A stretch of DNA of 64,000 nt, taken from positions 2,255,501-2,319,500 of the forward strand of contig NZ_AYTM02000002.1 in NCBI RefSeq assembly GCF_000507185.2, in the 5' to 3' direction. The position numbers and the translations under genes are program-made. Below, piece after piece: positions 27,201-36,037 of this stretch (positions are counted from its first letter, which is position 1; each line of letters starts with the position of its first letter). Source of the stretch: Pseudomonas syringae KCTC 12500. Its GTDB lineage: Bacteria; Pseudomonadota; Gammaproteobacteria; Pseudomonadales; Pseudomonadaceae. Below the pieces are notes generated by a model. That model did not search any database. It was given only the letters and a program-made list of their open reading frames with translations, and was not told where the DNA came from.

Positions 27201-29753
27201 GCGCCGCATCGCTTTTACGAACTCAGCAGTCTCACCGCCATCGCCAACGCATTGCATACCGAAACGCCCAGCGAACTTTCCAGTCCCAAACCAGCAGCCC
27301 AGTTTGAGGCTGCGCCGCTGGCCATCCTCGGGATGGCAGGCGTCGGCCCGGCAGGGCTGGACATCGATGAACTTTGGCAAGCGATGCTGGAGCAGCGCAA
27401 TTGCATAGCCCCATGCGTCAGATCCGATTCGCCGAGCATCTTGCCGGGCGGCTACCTGAATGACATCGACAGCTTCGATGCCTCTTTTTTCGGCATTTCG
27501 GCCGTTGAGGCTGCGCACATGGACCCACGCCAGCGTCTGCTACTGCAAGAGTGCTGGCGGACCTTCGAAGATGCCGGCCTAGTCCCCGACGACTACCGCG
27601 GCGCGCGCGTTGGTTGTTATATCGCGGCCACAGGCTGCGAATACGCCACGGTCGTATCGGCGCGGCAAAAAACGGCCCATGCCTACGACATGACAGGCAC
27701 CTCGGCGAGCATCCTGGCCAACCGGCTGTCGTACCAATTCGACTGGCGGGGGCCATCGGTGACGATCGACACGGCCTGCTCCAGCGGTCTGACCGTACTC
27801 GCCCGAGCTGCGGCCGATTTGCATCAGGGCCGCTGCGACATGGCGTTCGTAGGTGCGGTGAATCTTCTGATCGATTCACGCACAGATGATGCATTGCGTG
27901 CAGGACAGTTCCTCTCACCGAACGGTGTCTGCTCCCCATTTGCCGAAGCTGCGAACGGGTATGTCAGGGGCGAAGGCGTGTTTGCCATGCTGTTGTGTAG
28001 GGCCGGAGAGACAGTGCCCGGCCTGGGGCCGTGTGCGCTGCTGGCAGCGGTCGAGGACGGCCATTGCGGACGCTCCGCATCCTTGACCGCGCCAAGCGCC
28101 AGCGCCCAGGCTGACATGATCGCAAGTATTTATCGCTCCCTTGGCGGCACCTCAGACGTCGGATTCATCGAGACCCACGGAACAGGCACGCGCCTGGGCG
28201 ACCCCATCGAGGCCGAAGGCATCAGTCGCGCACTGAGCAGCATGCACGTTCGGGGCGACGCACCGATCTGCCTTGGCACGTCCAAGGCCGCCTTCGGCCA
28301 TCTGGAGGCTGCTGCCGGACTGTTCGGCCTGATCAAGGCGGTCAAGGTCGTCGCCGAAGCCATGGTGCCGGCAAACCCGGAGCGAGGCCCTGAGAACCCG
28401 CGGGTGAAACTGGAGGGTGCGGCACTAGCCAAGGCCGGCAACCAGAACTGGCCCAAGGCCGGCGATATTCGCCGGGCCGGGGTCTGCAGTTATGGCTTTG
28501 GAGGTTCCGGGGCACACGCGGTGGTGCAAAACGTTCCCTCACGGCCCGCCAGCCACGAACGAATGCAAAACCAAGCCCCCTGCCTTGCAGTGCTCTCGGG
28601 ATTCGATGCGCCAGCACTCAAGCGTCAGGCCAAGGCTCTGAAAACCTGGCTGACGGAACATCCGGATGCGAGTCTTGCTGCCATTACCAAGACCCTGGGA
28701 TTGCATCGCACCGCAATGGCCTCGCGCGTTGCCGTGGCGGTGCACGATCACCAGAGCCTGCTTCAGGCCCTGGAATGCATCATCGAAGACCATCCCCTGC
28801 CTGCAATCGAAGACCTTGCACTGCAACAGGCAGCAGGCAACTACCTGCAGGGGGGCACGCTTGAGCCGTCACTGTTCGACCCCTCGATACTCCCAGTACG
28901 CCTGCCAACTTATCGCTTCGATGGCAGCTATCGCTACCCACTGCCATCGACCTTGCAGCTGAACTTGAAGCCCTGCCACGATCGCCCCTCGGAGGTGACC
29001 GCACGTCACCCTGTCTTCCAAGACCATCAGGTGAACCGCCAAGGCGTTCTACCCGGCGTATGCGCATTGTATTGGGGGTTACGTCTCGCCCGCCACGATA
29101 CCTTGCACAGGAGCCTGGTGGACATCACCTGGCGCTTACCGCTCAGCCAGTTCGCCGCCGATAGCGCGCTGGATCTGACCCTTACAGACGATGGCACGTT
29201 CAGGTTGCTGTCAGGCGACACACCGTTGGTCAACGGGACGCTCTCGTTCGACCTGCATTACCCGGCTCCGACCAGCCAGGCATTGCAGCGCCTGCGTGAG
29301 GTCCAAGGACGCCTGCCGGATGCGCGGCGTATAGATGCTGCCCGTCTTTACGAGGCATTCGATGCCTTGGGTATCGAGTACAGCAGGGATTTTCGCAGCG
29401 TCATCTGGGTTGATCGGCAAGGGCCGCTCGCATGCGCACGCCTGATTTGCCACGGCACTGAAGCGATCCAGCAGTGGGGGTTGCTCGACGGGGCATTGCA
29501 ATCGGGATTGGCCTTGACCCTGGAGAGCCGCAGTACACCCGTATTGCCATTCACCCTGGGCGCACTGGTCTGGAGCGCACCTGTGGACTGCCCGGCCGGC
29601 ACCTACTACGCCTTGACGGAGAAGACCAGCGACTTCAGGACCCAGATCCTGCTCTGCGATGACCGTTTCCGAGTGATCGCGCAATTCATAGACCTGGGTA
29701 TCAAGCCTTATTCCGGGAACATTTTGGGAGACGCGCATGAACAGCAACGCTGA
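24297..29753 (+). CDS. Hybrid NRPS-PKS C-A(Gly)-PCP-KS-DH, loading protein (LkcA/B-like)
   Basis: This 1818-residue protein starts directly after the previous stop. Domains: condensation-like (10-395; the HHxxxDG motif reads SHLVMDG with His126), adenylation (410-900; SSGSTGVPKG, YGPTEATIW, YRTGD, NGKLD), PCP (918-988; Ser950), KS (1005-1412; Cys1161, His1294, His1335) and DH (1565-1800; His1577, Asp1731, Gln1735). My alignment to the GrsA pocket gives D-I-L-Q-L-G-V-I-W-K, the glycine code. This should load glycine, probably N-acylated by the C domain, onto a polyketide chain. The DH has Arg where HxxxGxxxxP needs Gly (Arg1581). In Streptomyces lankacidin synthesis I recall the DH as a separate protein, LkcB. 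It ends 17 bp inside the next gene. Confidence 0.88.
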   Translation: MDTLIADCRPATPEETLIWRRSQTHAGDPGLILSYRFALASSVDVQLLDHALYRLLAGPFASLRNTFLLNNGTLLSKRLALSPEVLEYDSCPQPLQSLTQGRSKHYRFVLQTLEDGQCYLDCLFSHLVMDGVSLQRFLAALSECYAGRTPVPCPAAGPRTPAPAGFWSELLAGYTLEQSLPMMPPASGPRSGQVRTATMTLSRVTPDQCNTLQTSGFRLTCAAMALTLARYLRAWEQNAKIMLCHTVQVPGGPDAGTCSNLVPLPVDVDACSDAHTLLQHIGETRRRIRPFQHTPWNELLAQFPAGSAGNVVINESPGLLTPTAPTIGEVCEVRALPCAGGPYDLAAVCSMAGGCLQVRLEASHERSTPRWFAQFAEQFQHSLHDLLEDTQQPFAALATLKRPEPGERGQRIPPVSLEQMLCALEQAEAERIAVIDDDGELTYSALRSSIDATVVRLAQQGVSQVGVCIGRNRWLPIALLAALKHGVRFTPLEAGLPDEALSDLIHRTQISYVLCDRSTHARLAHAAPQAVLLNIETQVMSGAGTSTSSSQEIDPIAYQMFSSGSTGVPKGIQIGRDNLAAFLTAMAAMPFCYPGARWIALTPLSFDISLLEALLPLCSNGCIVMADDPVRRSGRQLIDRIERDRIEILQLTPSSLRLLKDSDWQARRPITLLCGGERLSQEMADWVLAAGHTLFHVYGPTEATIWASCQRVTRGMPLSIGHPLDNTALQVVDDQLQPLALGVPGELLISGSLVGAGYLPPAPQHNFIEPFSAQSNRAYRTGDRAVAWGEQRIDYLGRLDSQVKIRGHRVELSEAEALIRRLAPGVEPCCVVREEPVAYLCAFIRPAQGRPFDVETLRAQVESRLPEQRCPSRYVLVDQWPHTPNGKLDLRRLMQAELQTLARSAHEQESGPSRDSESQGITELRRLIAETLGVQVQDPNQSLVAAGVDSIGFNLLAERLRHELAVDIAPHRFYELSSLTAIANALHTETPSELSSPKPAAQFEAAPLAILGMAGVGPAGLDIDELWQAMLEQRNCIAPCVRSDSPSILPGGYLNDIDSFDASFFGISAVEAAHMDPRQRLLLQECWRTFEDAGLVPDDYRGARVGCYIAATGCEYATVVSARQKTAHAYDMTGTSASILANRLSYQFDWRGPSVTIDTACSSGLTVLARAAADLHQGRCDMAFVGAVNLLIDSRTDDALRAGQFLSPNGVCSPFAEAANGYVRGEGVFAMLLCRAGETVPGLGPCALLAAVEDGHCGRSASLTAPSASAQADMIASIYRSLGGTSDVGFIETHGTGTRLGDPIEAEGISRALSSMHVRGDAPICLGTSKAAFGHLEAAAGLFGLIKAVKVVAEAMVPANPERGPENPRVKLEGAALAKAGNQNWPKAGDIRRAGVCSYGFGGSGAHAVVQNVPSRPASHERMQNQAPCLAVLSGFDAPALKRQAKALKTWLTEHPDASLAAITKTLGLHRTAMASRVAVAVHDHQSLLQALECIIEDHPLPAIEDLALQQAAGNYLQGGTLEPSLFDPSILPVRLPTYRFDGSYRYPLPSTLQLNLKPCHDRPSEVTARHPVFQDHQVNRQGVLPGVCALYWGLRLARHDTLHRSLVDITWRLPLSQFAADSALDLTLTDDGTFRLLSGDTPLVNGTLSFDLHYPAPTSQALQRLREVQGRLPDARRIDAARLYEAFDALGIEYSRDFRSVIWVDRQGPLACARLICHGTEAIQQWGLLDGALQSGLALTLESRSTPVLPFTLGALVWSAPVDCPAGTYYALTEKTSDFRTQILLCDDRFRVIAQFIDLGIKPYSGNILGDAHEQQR

Positions 29754-32700
29754 CACACCAAGCCTTGGCCTCTTCGAGCCTGACTGGCAATTCACCATGA
29801 CCGCGCATTCGCCCCAAGAATCGGTGCCAGACTGGATTCTGGTGCCAGCAACACAGCCGTCGCTGGCAGAGGAAATGGCAGGACTACTGGGCGAGCAGAG
29901 GGTGCGAACCTTTACCGAAGCGCCGCTTGACCTGCCACCCGGGGATCACTACGCAATCATCGTACGCAGCCCTTGGGCACAAGGGGCACAAACGTCGGTG
30001 ACAGTGGCGGTGCTGAATCTGCTCAAGACTCTGAGCCGGCTACAGCGCGCACGGATCGATGTGGTTGCCTGCCGAGCCCTTGCAGGACCACCCGGCCAGG
30101 ATGTCCGTTATCCGTTGGATGCGACCTGCCTGGGGCTGGCCCAGACTGCCAGTCGCGAGTATCCCCACCTGAGCATCAATGCCTTCAGCCTGTGCGATTT
30201 CGCTGTAGCCACCTTGCACCGCGCGTTCAGCCACCGCCCCACACATGCCCCCGCGACACCGGTGCACATCACCCAGGACGGCTATGCCGTCCGCCACTTC
30301 AAACGGGCATCGCTGAACAGCAGCGTATCGGGCCTGGCCCTGCGCAAAGGCGGGCACTATCTGGTGCTGGGTGGCACGGGCGGTCTGGGACGGATGCTTG
30401 CCAGCTATCTGGTTGAGCGCCATCAGGCGCGGGTGCACCTGGTCTCGAGGTCTGCGCCCGACTTCGAACTGCATGAACTCATGCGTCATAGCTCCTGCGA
30501 CATCAGCGTGCCTCAAGCGCTCGAGGCGATCTTCGAAGCGCACGGCCCGTTCGACGCGGTGATTCATTCTGCGATGGATCTGCACGACCAGACCCTAGAC
30601 ACCTTGCAGCCTGCCCAGCTTGAACGCAATCTGCGGCCCAAGCTCCTGGGCAGCTATGGTTTGATTCAAGCACTGCGCCAGCATCCGGTAGATTTCGTGC
30701 TGTTCTTTTCCTCGATCCAATCACACCTTGCCAATCCTGGCCAAGGCGCCTACACGGCCGCCTGCGCGGTCAAGGACGCCATGGCCGCCTTGCTTGAGGA
30801 GACCTTCCAGATCCCTTCGAAGATCATCAACTGGGGTTACTGGGGCAGTGTCGGCGCGGTGGCCGCGCCTTACTATCGGGAACGCATGGAAAAGGTCGGG
30901 GTTGGCTCACTCGAAGCCGAAGACGGCATCGCCACCATCGAAGCCCTGATCAGCAGCGACCAACGCCAGGTGATGGCGCTCAAGGCCAACGCACAAGCCC
31001 TGTTGGCCATGGGCTTCGAAACCGCCGACAGCCCAGGCGTCGTGCCAGTCGATGAACTTCAAAGCCTAATCCCCCCGTTTGATGATCAGGCCGAATGGGT
31101 CAGACGCAACGAGCAGGCCAGCGTGGCGCTGGATGAATACGCCCGTCGCGCCATTCATCGCATAGGCATGCCCACCAACATCGCAGCTCACCACCAAGCA
31201 CTGGCCCAGGCACTGAGCGCCATAGAGGATGCGCCCCAGGCGCTGGATCGACACAGCTTGTTGCAGCGCTTTGCCCACCTGCGCGCGCACCTTGATCTGC
31301 TGGACGCCTGCATGGCCGACTTCGCCTCGATCCTGCAAGGCAAGACCGATCCGCTAGAGGTGCTGTTCCCCCATGGCAGCTTCGACCGGGTAGAGGGGGT
31401 GTACCGTAACAACCCCGTGGCCGACTATTACAACCAGACCATGGCGACCATCGTCGAGCGTCTGGCCGACAGCACTGAACAGCCGCTTCGCGTGCTCGAG
31501 ATTGGCGCTGGCACAGGCAGCACTACCGAGCAAGTGATGGCGCGCGTGGGCCACAGGCTAGGCCAGTACCGCTTCACCGACCTCTCGCTATCTTTCATCA
31601 ACCGGGCCAGAAGAACCTTCGACCAGCCCTGCTTCGAGGCCAGCATCTACAACGTGGAACAGCCTCCTCAATGGCTTGGCGCATTCGACATCGTGCTGGC
31701 GACCAACGTGATCCACGCCACCCGCGACATCCGCGAGTCACTGCGCAATATTCGTCGCGCATTGCGTCCAGGCGGCGTAATCGTGCTCAACGAGGTGACG
31801 GCACTGCAGCACTACGCAACCTTGACGTTCGGCCTGACCAAGGGCTGGTGGCTCAACACCGGCCCCGAGCGAATAGAAGGAAGCCCATTGCTCGACGCGG
31901 CCACCTGGCAGCGGCTGTTGCGCGAAACCGGCTTCGAAAACACCGAGCACCACGGCAATCAAACCCAAGGACTGATCGTCGCCCGCGTTCCTGTATCGGC
32001 CACGGCAGGCGCGCCAGCCGAAAGGGCCCCTGCCGCCAGCGCCAGCCAAACCTCGGGCGCAGCAGCCGCGAACATCGACGAGGTGCGCTTGAGCTCGGCG
32101 ATGGCGTTCGCTCGGGACGCGATCGCCTCGGTCATGCACCTGACCCCTTCTGACCTCGACCCCACGCGAGCACTGAAGGACTATGGGATCGACTCCCTGA
32201 TTGCGCTGGAGTTAGTGAAGCCGTTCAAAGACAAGGTCGGATACGTGCCAGCCACGCTGTTCTTCGAATACCCCACCCTCGCCGACCTGGCGGGCTATCT
32301 GGAGCAGTGCCACCCAGAAGCCTTCAAGGTTGCGGACAGCAGCGCCCCTGCAACCGCCGCGCAGCCTGGTGGGGAGTCCGACACCCTGCACTTCGTGCGT
32401 GAAAGCATCGCCAAGGTCATGCACATGTCCCTCGACGAACTCGACGATGACGCTGCATTCGCCAGCTACGGCATCGACTCACTGATCAGCCTGGAGTTGA
32501 TCAAGCCGTTGCAGGCTCGTTACGGCTATCTGCCCGCGACCTTGCTGTTCGAATACCCAAGCATCGCGCAACTGGCCGGTCATCTGGGCCAGCACGCCAC
32601 GAGCGCGCAAGCCAAGGTAACAGCTGCGGGTCATGCACACGCCACGACCGGGCAAGGACCACAGCCTGCTGACCTGCGCACCGATCAACCAGCGCAGGCG

Positions 32701-35160
32701 CAAGCGATCGCCATCATCGGCTACCGCGGACGTTTCCCGGGTGCGGAGGACACCGCACAGCTCTGGGAGCGACTGCTGCAGGACGTGCCTCTGAGCAGTC
32801 CGGTACCTCCCGCACGCTGGCCCCGGGAGCACATGCAAACGTCGACCTATGCCGGTGTTGGTGCATTTCTCAGTGACGTCGACAGGTTCGATCACGGGTT
32901 CTTCAACATCACACCAATGGACGCAACCCTGATGGATCCCCAGGAACGGTTGTTCCTGGAGACCGCGTACCAGACATTTCTGCATGGTGCTCATCCGGCA
33001 TCGCGACTCAAGGGCAGCCGAACCGGGGTGTACGTCGGCGTGATGAATACCGGCTATGCCAACCTGACACCGATAGACAGCGACGGCCCTAGGCCGACAT
33101 CACTGCATTGGTCGATCGCCAATCGGGTGTCATACCACTTTGATCTGCACGGTCCGAGCATGGCGGTCGATACCGCATGCTCTGCCTCCTTGACCGCTCT
33201 GCACACTGCGGTGAATGCGTTGCGCTTGGGCGACTGCGACATGGCCCTGGTCGGAGGCGTGAACGTGATCGCACACCCTCGACAGTACGACGACTTGTGC
33301 CGCTTGCACATGCTCTCGCTAGAGGGCGTATGCCGACCGTTCGGCGAGGGCGCCGATGGTTTCGTCGACGGCGAAGGGGTGTGCGCCATGCTGCTCAAAC
33401 CGCTCGACCGGGCTCTGGCGGATGAGGATCCGTTGTACGGGGTGATAGAAGCCTCGGCACTAAATGCCGGAGGCAAATCCAACGGCTACAGCGCACCCAA
33501 CCCGCAGGCGCAGTCCCGCCTGATTCGCGAGGCCTTGAACAAGGCCAAGTGGGCTCCGACGCAACTGGACTACGTCGAGGCTCACGGCACCGGCACCGCG
33601 CTCGGCGATCCGATCGAGTTCAAGAGCCTAGCGGCGGTGCTTGGCGAAGGACGCACAGAGACCTCGCGTCTGCCGATCGGCTCGATAAAGGGCCACATCG
33701 GCCACCTGGAGTCGGCAGCCGGACTGGCGGGTGCAGTGAAGATCCTGCTGCAGATGCGTCATCGCACACTGCTCCCGTCGCTGCATGCACACCCGGCCAA
33801 TCCATTACTGGAGCCTCAGGCGACCGGGCTGATGGTCAATCGCCATGCCAGGCCATGGCCTGCACGCGATAACCAACCCTATCGCGCGGCGTTGTCGTCC
33901 TTTGGCGCAGGAGGTGCCAACGCACACGTGCTGCTGAGCTCTGCGATCCAGACCTCGAGGCCGGCGAGACATCCGACATCGGCGAGACAGCTGATCATGC
34001 TGTCGGCCCATAGTGTTCAGGCACTGGATGCCTCTCGTATCGCGCTATTGCAATGGTTGGAGCAAAACGATGTGCCTCTGCCACGCCTGGCCGCCAGCCT
34101 TGCCCACCAGCGTGATCACCTACGCCACCGCCTAGCCGTGTGCAGCGACTCGACGCAGGATCTGCGCCGCCAGTTGGCGCTATCGTTGGTAGACCTGCGT
34201 GGTAACGGTGAAAGCACTGCAGTGGCGGGTTGTGATGCAAACGCGATGAACTCGATGCGCATGCCGGACCAGCAGCAAGACATGGACCTGGACAGCGTTC
34301 GCCAGGCTTATCTGGGTGGTGCACTGCCAGATTGGCACGCCCTGTTCGCAGCCGATGAACCGCTCGAGCTGCCGGAATATTGCTTCGACGGCACGCCACT
34401 CTGGGTGCAGGCTCGGGAGTCGGGTTTCGAAAGCCTTGACACGCTGCTGGCCGACCACAACATCGACGGACAGGCGATAGTACCGGCAGGCTACTACTTG
34501 GCACGCCTGCTGGCTGACACTTCAACCGCTGGACTGATGGATGTGCGATTCGAGGCCCGCGCCCAGTCGTTTGATTGCGTCGGCACGGAGCAGACAGCGG
34601 ATAGGTTTGCAGTGACCATCGCCAACACTACTGTCGCCAGCGCCTCCACCCTGGAGCAGCACAGCCACGACCAGCAGCAGCCTTGGACACTGGACTCGGG
34701 CCATTACCTGCCGCGCACAGCGATCTACCAGAAGTTCGCACGCATGGGCTATTGCTACGGTGACTCACTGCGCCTGCTGCGCTGGGCCTGTGTTGGAGAC
34801 GACAAGGTGCAGGCGAGTGTGCTGCCCGCGCGCAGCTTCGCTTTGCCACTGTCGCCCGCGATCATCGACGCCGGTCTGCAGACCGCGCTACTGCTCGACG
34901 ACGGGGAGGCAGGTCCGGCCTGGGTACCCTGGATGGCCGAGAAGGTCGAGCGGCTGTCCACTCATGCGGCGATTGCCTACGTGTGCTGCCAGCGACGCGA
35001 AAAAACCGCCCGGAGCGTGACCCACGATTTCGAGTTTCTTGCTCAGGACATGAGTCCGGTCCTGCGTATCCAAGGCTTGGTTTCACTGAACCCAACCCAT
35101 GATGTGGCGCGCGGGCAAAAGCCTGCGGCACGCCCGAAGGTGGTGCTGCATGAACTTTGA
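29737..35160 (+). CDS. Trans-AT PKS KR-cMT-ACP-ACP-KS-DH (LkcC-like)
   Basis: This 1807-residue synthase overlaps its predecessor. Domains: KR (about 30-430; GGTGGLG, Ser325, Tyr339, but Cys343 where Asn is usual), C-methyltransferase (about 515-750; VLEIGAGTG), tandem ACPs (785-858, Ser820; 883-952, Ser915), KS (988-1400; Cys1148, His1283, His1323) and DH (1565-1790; His1574 in HNIDGQAIVP, Asp1711 and Gln1715 in DAGLQ). It completes the module begun by KS-DH on the preceding protein, adding a C-methyl group from SAM, then starts another module. Tandem near-identical ACPs are often seen in modules used repeatedly. LkcC, the likely counterpart, is thought to act iteratively. Confidence 0.9.
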   Translation: MNSNADTPSLGLFEPDWQFTMTAHSPQESVPDWILVPATQPSLAEEMAGLLGEQRVRTFTEAPLDLPPGDHYAIIVRSPWAQGAQTSVTVAVLNLLKTLSRLQRARIDVVACRALAGPPGQDVRYPLDATCLGLAQTASREYPHLSINAFSLCDFAVATLHRAFSHRPTHAPATPVHITQDGYAVRHFKRASLNSSVSGLALRKGGHYLVLGGTGGLGRMLASYLVERHQARVHLVSRSAPDFELHELMRHSSCDISVPQALEAIFEAHGPFDAVIHSAMDLHDQTLDTLQPAQLERNLRPKLLGSYGLIQALRQHPVDFVLFFSSIQSHLANPGQGAYTAACAVKDAMAALLEETFQIPSKIINWGYWGSVGAVAAPYYRERMEKVGVGSLEAEDGIATIEALISSDQRQVMALKANAQALLAMGFETADSPGVVPVDELQSLIPPFDDQAEWVRRNEQASVALDEYARRAIHRIGMPTNIAAHHQALAQALSAIEDAPQALDRHSLLQRFAHLRAHLDLLDACMADFASILQGKTDPLEVLFPHGSFDRVEGVYRNNPVADYYNQTMATIVERLADSTEQPLRVLEIGAGTGSTTEQVMARVGHRLGQYRFTDLSLSFINRARRTFDQPCFEASIYNVEQPPQWLGAFDIVLATNVIHATRDIRESLRNIRRALRPGGVIVLNEVTALQHYATLTFGLTKGWWLNTGPERIEGSPLLDAATWQRLLRETGFENTEHHGNQTQGLIVARVPVSATAGAPAERAPAASASQTSGAAAANIDEVRLSSAMAFARDAIASVMHLTPSDLDPTRALKDYGIDSLIALELVKPFKDKVGYVPATLFFEYPTLADLAGYLEQCHPEAFKVADSSAPATAAQPGGESDTLHFVRESIAKVMHMSLDELDDDAAFASYGIDSLISLELIKPLQARYGYLPATLLFEYPSIAQLAGHLGQHATSAQAKVTAAGHAHATTGQGPQPADLRTDQPAQAQAIAIIGYRGRFPGAEDTAQLWERLLQDVPLSSPVPPARWPREHMQTSTYAGVGAFLSDVDRFDHGFFNITPMDATLMDPQERLFLETAYQTFLHGAHPASRLKGSRTGVYVGVMNTGYANLTPIDSDGPRPTSLHWSIANRVSYHFDLHGPSMAVDTACSASLTALHTAVNALRLGDCDMALVGGVNVIAHPRQYDDLCRLHMLSLEGVCRPFGEGADGFVDGEGVCAMLLKPLDRALADEDPLYGVIEASALNAGGKSNGYSAPNPQAQSRLIREALNKAKWAPTQLDYVEAHGTGTALGDPIEFKSLAAVLGEGRTETSRLPIGSIKGHIGHLESAAGLAGAVKILLQMRHRTLLPSLHAHPANPLLEPQATGLMVNRHARPWPARDNQPYRAALSSFGAGGANAHVLLSSAIQTSRPARHPTSARQLIMLSAHSVQALDASRIALLQWLEQNDVPLPRLAASLAHQRDHLRHRLAVCSDSTQDLRRQLALSLVDLRGNGESTAVAGCDANAMNSMRMPDQQQDMDLDSVRQAYLGGALPDWHALFAADEPLELPEYCFDGTPLWVQARESGFESLDTLLADHNIDGQAIVPAGYYLARLLADTSTAGLMDVRFEARAQSFDCVGTEQTADRFAVTIANTTVASASTLEQHSHDQQQPWTLDSGHYLPRTAIYQKFARMGYCYGDSLRLLRWACVGDDKVQASVLPARSFALPLSPAIIDAGLQTALLLDDGEAGPAWVPWMAEKVERLSTHAAIAYVCCQRREKTARSVTHDFEFLAQDMSPVLRIQGLVSLNPTHDVARGQKPAARPKVVLHEL

Positions 35161-36037
35161 ACGACCTGGCGCGCTGGCAATCGTCTTTCCTGGCCAAGGC
35201 TCGCAATTTCCTGGAATGGGGCTGGAGCTTCTGCCCAGGTTCCGCGAGATGACCGAAATCGCTGAAACACTGCTGGGCCTGCGGCTAGCCGAGTTGCTCG
35301 AAGATGCCGGCAGACTTGCCGACACCGCTTTCACGCAGCCTGCCGTATTCGTCGTCAGCGCGATGAGCTTCGAGGCAATGCGCCAGGACCGCGATATAGA
35401 TCGAGCCGACCTGATGCTTGGCCACAGCCTGGGGCTGTTCGGCGCCATCCACGCCAGCGGCCGGCTCGGTTTCGCAGACACCTTGAAACTGGTGATCGAG
35501 CGTGGACAGCTGATGAAGGCTGCCGGGGACGGGGCGATGCTCGCGGTGATGGGCATCGACGCCCAGGGCCTGGAGGCCTACCTGCTCGAACAGGGGCTGG
35601 ACAGTCTCGACATTGCCAACGTGAACGGGCCGGAGCAAACCGTGCTCAGCGGTCCGAGCCAGGCCATCGAGCGCGCGGCACACGACCTTCAACAACGCGG
35701 CCTGCGCGCGGTGCATCTGAATGTCAGCGGGGCGTTTCATTCCCGGTACATGGAAACCGCACGCGTAGCCCTGAGTCGCTATGTGGAGCGGGTCACTTTC
35801 AGCCCCGGGACCTGTCCATTGATTTCCACCACCCATGGCGGACCGGTACCTGACACCCATCTGCTCGAAGAAATCGTTTTCCAGCTGACCAGCCCGGTGC
35901 GCTGGCTGCAGACAATCCAAGTGCTGAGGCAACGTTATTCACTGCTCGACTTCATCGAGCCGGGCCCGGGCCAGGTACTTACGCGCCTTATCGCTGCCAT
36001 AGACGCCCATCACCAATCGAAAGAGGCATCGCGATGA
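35150..36037 (+). CDS. Free-standing malonyl-CoA:ACP acyltransferase (trans-AT, LkcD-like)
   Basis: This 295-residue enzyme starts at ATG 35150, overlapping the previous gene by 11 bp. It has GQGSQ near the N terminus, the active-site GHSLG (Ser93) and GAFHS (His197), which indicate malonyl specificity. Length and motifs are those of FabD-type acyltransferases. Because none of the four synthases contains an AT, this enzyme should charge all their ACPs with malonate. Confidence 0.92.
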   Translation: MNFERPGALAIVFPGQGSQFPGMGLELLPRFREMTEIAETLLGLRLAELLEDAGRLADTAFTQPAVFVVSAMSFEAMRQDRDIDRADLMLGHSLGLFGAIHASGRLGFADTLKLVIERGQLMKAAGDGAMLAVMGIDAQGLEAYLLEQGLDSLDIANVNGPEQTVLSGPSQAIERAAHDLQQRGLRAVHLNVSGAFHSRYMETARVALSRYVERVTFSPGTCPLISTTHGGPVPDTHLLEEIVFQLTSPVRWLQTIQVLRQRYSLLDFIEPGPGQVLTRLIAAIDAHHQSKEASR

